A stretch of 64,000 nt of DNA, from NCBI GenBank assembly GCA_028287465.1, contig JAQBPO010000022.1, positions 1 through 64,000 of the forward strand. The letters run 5' to 3'. This document shows positions 41,945 through 49,915 of this stretch, piece after piece. Under the pieces are notes generated by a model, which did not search any database, was not told where the DNA came from, and saw only the letters and a list, made by a program, of their open reading frames with translations. This stretch comes from Fibrobacterota bacterium. Lineage in GTDB: Bacteria > Fibrobacterota > Fibrobacteria > UBA11236. Each line of letters begins with the position of its first letter. Position 1 is the stretch's first letter. The translations under genes were made by a program, and so were the position numbers.

Positions 41945-43438
41945 ATGAGCGTCAAGGAAGTAAAAATCAAGATCGACGACAAGGAAGTCACCGTCCCGAG
42001 CAATTGGACCGTGATCAAGGCCTGCCACGAGAACGGCGTCGACGTTCCGCATTACTGCTATCATCCGGATCTGTCCATCGCCGGCAATTGCCGCATCTGC
42101 ATGGTGGGCGTCAAGGGCGCGCCGCGCCCCGTGGTGGCCTGCGCCCAGCCCATCACCGAGAACATGGAAGTCACCACCAAGGGCAAGGACATCGAGGAGG
42201 CCCGCAAGTCGGTGATGGAGTTCCTCCTCATCAACCATCCCTTGGACTGCCCCGAATGCGATCAGGCAGGCGAGTGCCGCCTGCAGAACTACAGCTATAC
42301 CTACGGCCGCGACCATGGCCGCTTCCACGAAGAGAAGGTGGTCAAGTCCAAGGCCACCATGGGCCCCCACGTCAAGTACTGGGGCTCCCGTTGCATCGTC
42401 TGCACCCGCTGCGTGCGCTTCACGGACGAGGTTTCCGGCACCGGCGAGCTGGGCGTCATCTACCGCGGGGACAAGAGCGAAATCGCCCTGTTCCCCGGCC
42501 AGACCCTGGACAATCCGCTCTCCCTGAACACGGTGGACATCTGCCCGGTGGGCGCTTTGGTGTCTTCGGACTTCCTGTTCCAGACGCGCGTGTGGAACCT
42601 GCATTCCCGCCCTTCCATGTGCTCCGATTGCGCCGTGGGCTGCAATACCCGCGTGGACATGGACGCCAAGGACAATATCAAGCGCATCGTGCCCCGACGC
42701 AACGACCAGGTGAACAAGGAGTGGATGTGCGACTACGGCCGCCTGTCCTTCCCATACGTGCGCGAAAACCGGCTCATGAAGCCCATGGTCGACGGCCAGG
42801 ACGCGCCCTACAAGGACGCCCGCAAGGCCGCGCTCGCCCTCCTCAAGAAGAAGAACACCGTGATCCTGGTCAGCGCCTGGAATTCCAACGAGGCCTTCGC
42901 CGCAATCAAGGAGTTCGTGGAGCAGAACCTCCCTTCCGCGAGCATCGCCGGCTACGCCAATACGGGCCGCGCGGACGAGGTCTTCCCCGGATTCACCATC
43001 AGCGGGGACAAGAATCCCAACCGCAAGGGCATGCAGGAGGTCCTCGGCATCGACGCCGACGCCTCCCTGAAGGAACTGGCGGCCGACAAGGAACGAATCG
43101 GGACCCTGCTCCTGGTGCACAATATCCCCGGTTACGCGATTACGCCCGAGATGAAGGCCGTGCTGGATCGGACCGAAAGCGTCATCCTGATGGATCTCGC
43201 CAAATCGGACCTGCTCAAGTACGGCAACGTGGCCGTGGCCCTGCCCACGCTCACGACCTTCGAGAAGAGCGGGACCTTCGTGAACAAGGACGGCATCCAC
43301 CAGAAGTTCCTGCCCGTGATGGAGCCGGTGAATTTCGGCCGCCACGAGGTGGAAATGTTCAACAATATGGCCCATGATATCAAAGCCGAATCCGCCGCGG
43401 TGGCGGCCGGCAACGGCGCCGTGAAGGTGAAGGCCTGA
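41945..43438 (+). CDS. nuoG: NADH-quinone oxidoreductase subunit G, short form
   Basis: 497 aa from ATG 41945. [2Fe-2S] ferredoxin-type domain (HYCYHPDLSIAGNCRICMVG, VACAQP), His-Cys cluster (LDCPECDQAGECRLQNYS), two [4Fe-4S] motifs (CIVCTRCVRF, VDICPVGAL) and the extra cluster motif CSDCAVGCNTRV. The molybdopterin-oxidoreductase-like region is reduced to about 230 residues, so the protein is far shorter than the roughly 900 aa of Escherichia coli. Frame appears intact. Confidence 0.94.
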   Translation: MSVKEVKIKIDDKEVTVPSNWTVIKACHENGVDVPHYCYHPDLSIAGNCRICMVGVKGAPRPVVACAQPITENMEVTTKGKDIEEARKSVMEFLLINHPLDCPECDQAGECRLQNYSYTYGRDHGRFHEEKVVKSKATMGPHVKYWGSRCIVCTRCVRFTDEVSGTGELGVIYRGDKSEIALFPGQTLDNPLSLNTVDICPVGALVSSDFLFQTRVWNLHSRPSMCSDCAVGCNTRVDMDAKDNIKRIVPRRNDQVNKEWMCDYGRLSFPYVRENRLMKPMVDGQDAPYKDARKAALALLKKKNTVILVSAWNSNEAFAAIKEFVEQNLPSASIAGYANTGRADEVFPGFTISGDKNPNRKGMQEVLGIDADASLKELAADKERIGTLLLVHNIPGYAITPEMKAVLDRTESVILMDLAKSDLLKYGNVAVALPTLTTFEKSGTFVNKDGIHQKFLPVMEPVNFGRHEVEMFNNMAHDIKAESAAVAAGNGAVKVKA

Positions 43439-43439
43439 T

Positions 43440-44570
43440 ATGGATCTCGTCCTGTCCCTCCTGAAGAATCCCTGGGTCATCATGGGGATCAAGATCGCGG
43501 TCGGCCTGGGTCTTGTGATGGGCATGGTGCCGATGATGGTATGGATGGAACGCAAGGTGAGCGCGCGCTTCCAATTGCGCCGCGGCCCTAACCGCGTCGG
43601 ACCTTTCGGCCTGTTCCAGCTCCTGGCCGATGCCCTCAAGCTCGCGTTCAAGGAGGATTTCCTTCCGCGCAATACGGATCGGATCGTCTTCTTGGCCGCG
43701 CCCATCATGGCCTTCCTGCCGGGCGTGCTCTCCTTCGCCCTCATCCCCATCGGGGTGGCGGGCGGCAACGAATTGCTGGGACCGGGCGGCGTCATGGCCG
43801 TTTCCTATATCAGCATGGGACTGCTGGTGATCATGGCCGTATCCTCGGTGGCGGCCTACGGCATCGCCTTCGCGGGCTGGGCGTCCAACAACCAATACTC
43901 CCTGCTCGGCGGCATCCGCTCTTCCGCCCAGCTCATCAGCTACGAAATCGTCATGGGCATGGCCGTGGTCGCGCTCCTGATGATGACCGGCACCCTTAAC
44001 CTGGGCGAGATCGTGCAGCAGCAGACCGTGCCGCTGTTCGGGGACTTCCCCCTTATCCCTTCCTGGAACATCATACGCCAACCCCTCACCTTCATCCTGT
44101 TCCTGGTCGCCGCCTTCGCGGAAACCAACCGGGCCCCGTTCGATCTTCCGGAAGCGGAACAGGAACTCGTGGGCGGCTACCATACCGAATACACCGGCAT
44201 GCGCTATGCTTGGTTCATGAACGGCGAATACGCCGCCATGTTCACCATGTGCGCCTTGCTCACCACCCTGTTCCTGGGCGGTTGGTCCTTCCCCGGCCTC
44301 AACTGGCTGTCGGATCATCTGCATCTCACCGTGGCCGGGCACGACATCCAATGGATGCTGGTCGGCCTGATCACCTTCGGCGCCTTCTTCACCAAGGTCG
44401 CCCTGCTCGTCTTCTTCTTCATGTGGGTCCGTTGGACCTTGCCGCGTTTCCGCTGGGATCAGCTCATGAAGCTGGGATGGAACGTCCTCATCCCCCTGGC
44501 GCTCGCAAACATCATCGGCACCGCGTTGTTCCTGGAATACGTGGCGTCCCGTTTCGGATTCGGAGGTTGA
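43440..44570 (+). CDS. nuoH: NADH-quinone oxidoreductase subunit H
   Basis: 376 aa, about eight membrane helices. Conserved MVWMERKVSARFQLRRGPNR, ADALKLAFKED and ETNRAPFDLPEAEQELVGGY, the ND1 signatures linking the quinone pocket to the membrane arm. One base from both neighbours nuoG and nuoI. Confidence 0.96.
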   Translation: MDLVLSLLKNPWVIMGIKIAVGLGLVMGMVPMMVWMERKVSARFQLRRGPNRVGPFGLFQLLADALKLAFKEDFLPRNTDRIVFLAAPIMAFLPGVLSFALIPIGVAGGNELLGPGGVMAVSYISMGLLVIMAVSSVAAYGIAFAGWASNNQYSLLGGIRSSAQLISYEIVMGMAVVALLMMTGTLNLGEIVQQQTVPLFGDFPLIPSWNIIRQPLTFILFLVAAFAETNRAPFDLPEAEQELVGGYHTEYTGMRYAWFMNGEYAAMFTMCALLTTLFLGGWSFPGLNWLSDHLHLTVAGHDIQWMLVGLITFGAFFTKVALLVFFFMWVRWTLPRFRWDQLMKLGWNVLIPLALANIIGTALFLEYVASRFGFGG

Positions 44571-44571
44571 T

Positions 44572-45069
44572 ATGAGCGCAGTCAAGACCGCTCCCGCCCG
44601 CGATAGCAATAGCCGTGAAGACCTGCCCGGCAGCCGCCTGGCCTGGTTCACGCGCCTGTACCTGCCGACCATCGCCAAGGGCATGATGGTCTCCATGCGG
44701 CATTTCTTCAAGAAGCCCGTGACCATCCAGTACCCGGAGCAGAAGGCGAAGATCAGCGAACGGTTCCGCGGGGAACATCGCCTGACCAAGGACGCGGAAG
44801 GGAACATGAAGTGCGTTGCATGCTACATGTGCGCCACCGCATGCCCGGCGCAATGCATCCATATCGAGGCCCAGGCCGCGCCGCCGGAATGGGAGAACCG
44901 GGACAAGATCCCCAAGGTGTTCGAGATCGATATGCTGAAGTGCATCTACTGCGGCTATTGCGTGGAGGCCTGCCCCAAGGAGGCCATCGAAATGACGAAC
45001 AAGATCCCGCAGGTGTATGACAACCGGCAGGCTTTCATTTACGGGATTGATAAGCTGCTTAATAATTGA
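44572..45069 (+). CDS. nuoI: NADH-quinone oxidoreductase subunit I
   Basis: 165 aa. Two ferredoxin-type [4Fe-4S] motifs, CVACYMCATACPAQCI and CIYCGYCVEACPKEAI. The N-terminal 40 residues are polar. Last gene of the first nuo cluster; nuoJ is found 7.7 kb downstream. Confidence 0.96.
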   Translation: MSAVKTAPARDSNSREDLPGSRLAWFTRLYLPTIAKGMMVSMRHFFKKPVTIQYPEQKAKISERFRGEHRLTKDAEGNMKCVACYMCATACPAQCIHIEAQAAPPEWENRDKIPKVFEIDMLKCIYCGYCVEACPKEAIEMTNKIPQVYDNRQAFIYGIDKLLNN

Positions 45070-45210
45070 GTTACCCGACTCCTCGTCATCCCCTGATTTT
45101 GGGTTTTTGGGTCCGTAAGTGTAACCGGCGGTTTGTCGGGATATCTTACAAGGCCATCGGGGTGATAGGGTTTGATAGGCTCTTTTCCTCAGTAAGTGGC
45201 GGGTCGGAAG

Positions 45211-45225
45211 TGGCATGTCAATTGC
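45211..45225 (+). promoter_or_regulatory. Sigma-54 (-24/-12) promoter
   Basis: TGGCATG-TCAA-TTGC fits the RpoN consensus TGGCACG-N4-TTGC at all but one position, with the invariant GG (45212-45213) and GC (45224-45225) correctly spaced. It lies immediately before a PEP-CTERM gene; such genes are known to be RpoN-dependent in other bacteria. Transcription would start at about 45237. Confidence 0.65.
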
Positions 45226-45238
45226 GTTATAGGATTGT

Positions 45239-45679
45239 ATGACCAATAATAAACTCGTGAAAAACGCTCTGATACTAGCCGCCCTTGTGACCGGCGCGGC
45301 CCAAGCCACTCCCCTTTCAAATGAAGGTTGCGGCAACGCGCCCGGGGGCAAAGGCGCTTCCGGCCCGGCCAATCCCTGCACCTTGTATCTTTGGGCGAAT
45401 TCCGGACCCGTGGTCTCCACCGTGCATTCCATGAACACCTTGCTGGATGGCGGCCCCGGGGTGAACGGTCAGCAGTTCCAATTCGGCTTTTTCAACCCCG
45501 GACCCTTTACCGGCGACACCTGGTTCGACACGCAAAGCGGTGCGGCCGGTCACTTCGATAATGGCCGTAATAACGATCACCAGCCGCTTCCGGAAGCCGT
45601 GCCCGAACCGGGCTCATTCGTATTGATGGGACTCGGCCTGATGGGTCTCGCCGCGGGCCTCCGCCGCCGCAAGGCATAG
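45239..45679 (+). CDS. PEP-CTERM sorting-domain protein
   Basis: 146 aa. Signal peptide (LVKNALILAALVTGAAQA), a small Gly/Asn-rich mature part with two Cys, and a textbook PEP-CTERM tail at residues 121-146: VPEPGSFVLMGLGLMGLAAG then RRRKA. Exosortase should cut at the PEP motif and release the protein to the surface or matrix. No exosortase gene is in this window. ATG 45239 is nearly at the predicted transcription start; GTG 45257 is an alternative start. Confidence 0.88.
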   Translation: MTNNKLVKNALILAALVTGAAQATPLSNEGCGNAPGGKGASGPANPCTLYLWANSGPVVSTVHSMNTLLDGGPGVNGQQFQFGFFNPGPFTGDTWFDTQSGAAGHFDNGRNNDHQPLPEAVPEPGSFVLMGLGLMGLAAGLRRRKA

Positions 45680-45739
45680 TCGGGAAAGGTTCCGGTCTTT
45701 TACGGGGAGGGTTTCCCCGGTTTCATCCGCATAGGGGGC

Positions 45740-45786
45740 GCACCGGGCATTTCGCCAGGACCGCCTTCCCGGTGCGGATTTTTTTT
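45740..45786 (+). terminator. Rho-independent terminator
   Basis: GCACCGGG (45740-45747) and CCCGGTGC (45768-45775) form an 8 bp stem, followed by GGA and eight T (45779-45786). It ends the PEP-CTERM transcript on the + strand. Confidence 0.7.
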
Positions 45787-45882
45787 GCTCCCCGCCGACG
45801 GACCATTCGATGGTGGATGCGGACCGTGCGCTCGCAGAACCCACGCTCAAACTTCCAATCAAGGACGACCCGCAGGCAGGCC

Positions 45883-47214
45883 CTACAGGTTCGGGAGGCT
45901 GTCGTTGATAAGGACGTATTTCTCTTCGACCATGCGGCTATGGTTCATCCCGGGCACGGTGGCCACGGCCTTCAGGGTGGCCGAAGCGCGCAGGACGAAA
46001 GGGTGCGTATAGAGCGCGCTCGAGTCCGCCGGGGCGGTTCCGTCCAGGGTATAACGGATGAGGGAGCCCTGGGATCGGGCGGTCAGGGAGATGACGAGGG
46101 AGTCCCGGAAGGATTGGCCCGGAGGCGAGGCGACGGGTTGGGCCGGGACCAGCTCGTAATTGTTCGCGGTGATGTCGCTGTGGTCCCGTCCTTTCATGTA
46201 GGCGACGGCCTTGACGGTATAGCTGGCGCCGCGCAATCGCACAGGTCCCGTATAGAGCGTGGAGTTGTTGTCCGGGGTCGATCCGTCCAGGCTGTAATAG
46301 ATGACGGCGCCGGGCTCGCCGGTGAGGGTCACGGCCACGGAGTCGGTGAAGGCGTATACGCCGGGCGGATTCGCGCCAGGGGCCTTCACGCGCTGGATGG
46401 GATCGGGCAGGGGGATGGAATCGATGCGGGCGCCCGGTTTCAGGGGTCCGGTCCAGAGGCCTCCCAGGGAGTCCGCCATCTCGTGGACGATGCCGTTCGC
46501 CGAGACGCAGCGCAGGGGGAATCTGCCTTCGGGCAGATGGTTGAACTCGAAACTGTTGTCCCTTTTCACCTGGGCATAGAACAGGGTGCCGGGAACGAAA
46601 AGCGCCAGGGGCCTGCCCGCTGGAGTGGTCGTGTCCACCGTTCCGGTATACCCCCGCTCCCGGCTTATCCGCAAGGTCAGGGATCCGCCGCCGGGGCCCG
46701 CGTCCGGCATGCTGAATCCACCCGTGGCCGAGTCCGCATGGATGCCGGTCAGGACCGCCACCTTGTCGGAATCCACGAACAGGATGACATTGAAATCGGG
46801 GATGGGAGCGGCCAAGGAGGCTGAGGCCGAGGCGGTCTTGCGCAATTCCAGGTAGGCGTTCTTATGCAAGGCCAATTCCAGATCGGCCCTGGATATGGTA
46901 TAGGTCTTTTCGCCGTCCAGATAGAAGGCGTCGATGCGGGGCCGCAGGCTCAGCTCCAAAGTGGTCCGCGCGAAGGTGCCGTCATCGGGATCGCGATTGT
47001 AGAATTCCGGATTGGAGTTCTGGACGAAGAGTTGCAGGGATCCCGTGACGGCCACGCTTTGCCCGCCATCGCGGAAATCAAGGGTGAGCCCGGGATTGCC
47101 CGCTTCGGTGGTGGTGCCGCCCAGGCAACCGGAAAGGCTCGAAAGAAAGGCGGCCGAGACAGCGAAGAGGACCGCCAGCAAAGGCTTGGCCCGGCGTACT
47201 CCGTCGGTTCTCAT
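45883..47214 (-). CDS. Lipoprotein with two chitobiase/HEX C-terminal-type domains
   Basis: 443 aa. Signal peptide with lipobox SLSGC. The N-terminal half is a beta-rich domain (DFRDGGQSVAVTGSLQLFV). The C-terminal half has two CHB_HEX_C/fn3-like repeats: VIYYSLDGSTPDNNSTLYTG with TVKAVAYMKGRDHS, and LIRYTLDGTAPADSSALYTH with TLKAVATVPGMNHS. Such domains occur in extracellular carbohydrate-linked proteins. It overlaps the upstream TIGR02147 gene by 4 bp (ATGA), so the two form an operon. Confidence 0.82.
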   Translation of the reverse strand: MRTDGVRRAKPLLAVLFAVSAAFLSSLSGCLGGTTTEAGNPGLTLDFRDGGQSVAVTGSLQLFVQNSNPEFYNRDPDDGTFARTTLELSLRPRIDAFYLDGEKTYTISRADLELALHKNAYLELRKTASASASLAAPIPDFNVILFVDSDKVAVLTGIHADSATGGFSMPDAGPGGGSLTLRISRERGYTGTVDTTTPAGRPLALFVPGTLFYAQVKRDNSFEFNHLPEGRFPLRCVSANGIVHEMADSLGGLWTGPLKPGARIDSIPLPDPIQRVKAPGANPPGVYAFTDSVAVTLTGEPGAVIYYSLDGSTPDNNSTLYTGPVRLRGASYTVKAVAYMKGRDHSDITANNYELVPAQPVASPPGQSFRDSLVISLTARSQGSLIRYTLDGTAPADSSALYTHPFVLRASATLKAVATVPGMNHSRMVEEKYVLINDSLPNL

Positions 47215-48044
47215 GGAATGCGGGCCCCCGGGAACAGCTGGATATTGAGGACGTTCACCTGGTTCATGTCCTCGTCGCGGTCCACGATCTCGCGCACTTC
47301 CTGCAGGAAGGCGTCAATCCTCTGTTTGACGGACGCGAAGCCCTTATCGGAAACCGAAAAGGCCAGCACGTTGAATTGCCGCCTCTCTGGCCCGAACCGA
47401 TCGAGGGCGATGGAGGCCAGGCGCAGGAATTCCCGGTGGTATTCCTTGGCCACCTGGCCCTGGAAGACCTTTCCCGTGACCAGGTGCCGCTCGGTGACGC
47501 CGTAACCGTTCGCGGTCTTCTTGATCAGGCCCATATCCAAAAGCAATTCCAGGGACTCCTGCACTTCAGGGGCGGATAGGTTTTCGGCCAGATGCTTGGC
47601 GATCCGCGCCGGCGAGGCATCCGCCTTATCCAACCCCAGGTAGTTATAAATAACACTATGATGCCATTTCGCGAAAAAGGCGTACTGTTTTTCCAGGAGG
47701 ATCTTGGCCTGGGAGCCCCGGTATTTGGACAGATGGGAGAAGAAGTAATTCTTCTCATCGATGGTCTTGGCCTGATTGAATTGGACCAGGAAGTCGAAAT
47801 ATTCCGCCCCGGCCCCTTCCAGGCGCAAGGCCTTGATGAATTGGAGGCGCTGGCGCTGGGTCAGGTTACGGGTGCCCTTGAGCAGATTGGTCATGTAGCT
47901 GGTGCTGGAAATCCCCAAGGCGGGATTGCTGGCGAAGGTGCGCATGGAATAGCCGGGCTGGATTTCCTTGCGATACCGGAACCAATCCTTCAGGAAACTG
48001 CGGAAATCCAGGTAATCGGGCACGGAGGGGGGGGCAGGCTTCAT
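47211..48044 (-). CDS. TIGR02147-family protein (putative regulator)
   Basis: 277 aa. Pattern of the family: DYLDFRSFLKDWFRYRKE, the HTH-like FASNPALGISSTSYMTNLLK, RNLTQRQRLQFIKALRLEG, EYFDFLVQFNQAKTIDEKN, then FAKWHHSVIYNYLGL and GYGVTERHLVTG. This family is strongly expanded in Fibrobacter. Its structure suggests a DNA-binding HTH with a C-terminal sensory part. Co-transcribed with the overlapping lipoprotein, as is the second copy at 49063. Role as a regulator is inferred. Confidence 0.85.
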   Translation of the reverse strand: MKPAPPSVPDYLDFRSFLKDWFRYRKEIQPGYSMRTFASNPALGISSTSYMTNLLKGTRNLTQRQRLQFIKALRLEGAGAEYFDFLVQFNQAKTIDEKNYFFSHLSKYRGSQAKILLEKQYAFFAKWHHSVIYNYLGLDKADASPARIAKHLAENLSAPEVQESLELLLDMGLIKKTANGYGVTERHLVTGKVFQGQVAKEYHREFLRLASIALDRFGPERRQFNVLAFSVSDKGFASVKQRIDAFLQEVREIVDRDEDMNQVNVLNIQLFPGARIP

Positions 48045-48066
48045 CGCTCTCTTAAGATAGCATGCG

Positions 48067-48267
48067 GCCCTCGCCAGGATCCGGGAATTCCAGGGAGGGC
48101 GCTCTCAAATAGAGAGCAGAATCGCAGAGCAGGCCATGCCCGCCCGTTGCGGGGCGGATTACCTTATGCACATACCCGCGTGACGGAACATGTCCCGCGC
48201 ATCGGAGTTGTCCACCGATGCGCCATAGCCCCGGCCGAGCCCTTCGGTCGGGGCTCCTCTTTTTATC
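48067..48267 (+). ncRNA. Candidate structured small RNA with terminator
   Basis: In the 256 bp gap between two - strand genes lie five consecutive stem-loops: GCCCTC/GAGGGC (48067-48100), GCTCTC/GAGAGC (48101-48117), CCGCCC/GGGCGG (48140-48157), GCGCATCGG/CCGATGCGC (48197-48223, 9 bp), and a strong 12 bp stem AGCCCCGGCCGA/TCGGTCGGGGCT (48227-48255). A T-rich tail follows at 48258-48264. The T-run is on the + strand, where no protein gene ends, so an independent + strand RNA is the simplest reading. No known family is recognised. Confidence 0.35.
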
Positions 48268-48300
48268 CGGAAATGGATTGGGTGCGTCCGCGTCCGCCGG

Positions 48301-48816
48301 TCAGGAAGCGGAGTATTCCAGGTAGTCCGGATCCCGGGGCGGGGCCAGAAGATCGTCCAGGTCCTGGAAAAGGGACCAGATGCCGGGCTCGTCCGTATAG
48401 CATTTGCCCGCGCGCAGCGGCAGGCTGCGGTAGAACCTGCCCTCAGCGGTTTCCACCATGTAGAAACGCATGTCCTTGCCGAAGCAGGTTCCGAAGGCGG
48501 GATGCCGCGGAAGATCCCCAAGCACTCCATGCAAGGCCCTGCGGCGCTGGCCGTTGAGGAGGATGGACTTCCTGCTTTCGATCGGCGCGGAGTCGGGATG
48601 GTAGCTGGTTTCGGTGTAGTGGAGGGAATCGCCCACGATGCGGAGGTGGACCTTGGATCCGTTCCGGGTATCGCCCTTCATGAAGGACATTTCAACCGGG
48701 CCCTGGGCGACCGCGGCGGAATCGGCGGGGACCGGAACGACCGCGAAAGCGGGAGCCAAGGCCAGTAGGCAAAAGGAAATGAAAGTGCGATTGGCGTAGC
48801 GCGAGTTCCACCGCAT
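48301..48816 (-). CDS. Hypothetical secreted protein
   Basis: 171 aa from ATG 48816. Signal peptide (FISFCLLALAPAFAVVP). The mature domain has VEMSFMKGDTRNGSKVHLRI, LHYTETSYHP and a Cys pair (FGTCFGKD and AGKCYTDE) likely bonded. C-terminus LFQDLDDLLAPPRDPDYLEY. A longer frame extending to 49056 runs through repeat DNA and is rejected. No family is recognised. Confidence 0.65.
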   Translation of the reverse strand: MRWNSRYANRTFISFCLLALAPAFAVVPVPADSAAVAQGPVEMSFMKGDTRNGSKVHLRIVGDSLHYTETSYHPDSAPIESRKSILLNGQRRRALHGVLGDLPRHPAFGTCFGKDMRFYMVETAEGRFYRSLPLRAGKCYTDEPGIWSLFQDLDDLLAPPRDPDYLEYSAS

Positions 48817-48883
48817 GGGAAAAGGATAGTTTTCAATTTCAGTCAGGTAAAGGAATTTAAAGTCCGTTTGCGTTCCGCTATTC

Positions 48884-48977
48884 GTCCGGATACGCTCCGC
48901 TCTCCGCCCGGAATCACTTTGATTCCGTCCGGATGCGCTTCGCTCTCCGCCCGGAAGCGCTTCGCTCTCCGGCCGGG
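48884..48977. repeat. Tandem 30 bp repeats, partly palindromic
   Basis: GTCCGGATACGCTCCGCTCT begins copy one (48884-48913). Copy two at 48927-48956 begins GTCCGGATGCGCTTCGCTCT. A third truncated copy runs 48957-48977 with GCGCTTCGCTCTCCGGCCGG. They lie in the divergent gap between the secreted protein gene and the second TIGR02147 gene. They could be REP-type elements or regulator binding sites. Confidence 0.55.
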
Positions 48978-49062
48978 AGCGTGTTTTTCCCCCGCCTACC
49001 CCCTCAGCCCGCCGGCTTAGGGTATACTTTAAGGGACCCCACCGGTTGCGGGCCAACCTTAT

Positions 49063-49902
49063 ATGCCAGATTTATTCGCCTACATAGACTACCGCAAATT
49101 CCTCAAGGATTATTACGAGGAACAGAAGGCGAAGGACGCCAAGTTCTCCCACCGTTATTTCACCATGAAGGTGGGGTTCAGCTCTTCCGGCTACTTCTCC
49201 GACGTGCTCTCGGGGAAGAAGAACCTGTCGGGCGCGTTCATGCTGAAGTTCGCCAAAGCGCTGAAGCTGTCGAAGGAGGAAGAGGAGTACTTCCTGAACC
49301 TGGTCAGTTTCAATCAGGCGAAGACCCTGGAGGAAAAGAACCGGTACTACGAAAAGATGATGACGAGCGGCAAGGTCAAGGTGGACGTGCTGGAGGCGGA
49401 CAAGTACGAGTACTTCAGCAAATGGCATTATGCCGCGGTCCGCGAGATCCTGCACTATGCCGCCTGCAAGGACGACTACAAGGCCCTTGCCAAGAGCCTG
49501 GATCCTCCCATCACTCCCAAGGATGCGCGCAAGGCGATCGACCTGCTGGCGGCGATGGGATTGATCGCGCGCGATGACCAAGGCTTCTGGCGTCCCGCCT
49601 CGGCGAACCTGACCACGGGCGGGAATTTCAACGGCCTCAACGTCGCGAATTTCCACCGCAACACCCTCGAGCTGGCCATCCGCGCCCTGGATGCTTTTCC
49701 CGGGGATCAAAAAGGTTTTTCGACTTTGACGCTCCCCCTTACGGGGGACAAAATCCGCAAGGCCAAGCTGGCGATCAAGAATCTCCGGATGTACCTTTTG
49801 GCCCTCGCGGAAAACGGCACCAAGGCGGACCGCGTCTATCAATTCAACTTCCAGTTGTTTCCCGTAACCCGGATCGAAAAGGCGGAGGGGGATGGAGCTT
49901 AG
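49063..49902 (+). CDS. TIGR02147-family protein (putative regulator), second copy
   Basis: 279 aa. Starts PDLFAYIDYRKFLKDYYEEQ, followed by FTMKVGFSSSGYFSDVLSG, KKNLSGAFMLKFAKALKLSK, EEYFLNLVSFNQAKTLEEKN, FSKWHYAAVREILHY and NLTTGGNFNGLNVANFHRNT. Closely parallel to the copy at 47211 but diverged, so an old paralogue. It is directly followed by a lipoprotein gene, repeating the regulator-lipoprotein module. ATG 49063 has no clear ribosome-binding site. Confidence 0.87.
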   Translation: MPDLFAYIDYRKFLKDYYEEQKAKDAKFSHRYFTMKVGFSSSGYFSDVLSGKKNLSGAFMLKFAKALKLSKEEEEYFLNLVSFNQAKTLEEKNRYYEKMMTSGKVKVDVLEADKYEYFSKWHYAAVREILHYAACKDDYKALAKSLDPPITPKDARKAIDLLAAMGLIARDDQGFWRPASANLTTGGNFNGLNVANFHRNTLELAIRALDAFPGDQKGFSTLTLPLTGDKIRKAKLAIKNLRMYLLALAENGTKADRVYQFNFQLFPVTRIEKAEGDGA

Positions 49903-49915
49903 GGGATCGGACCCC

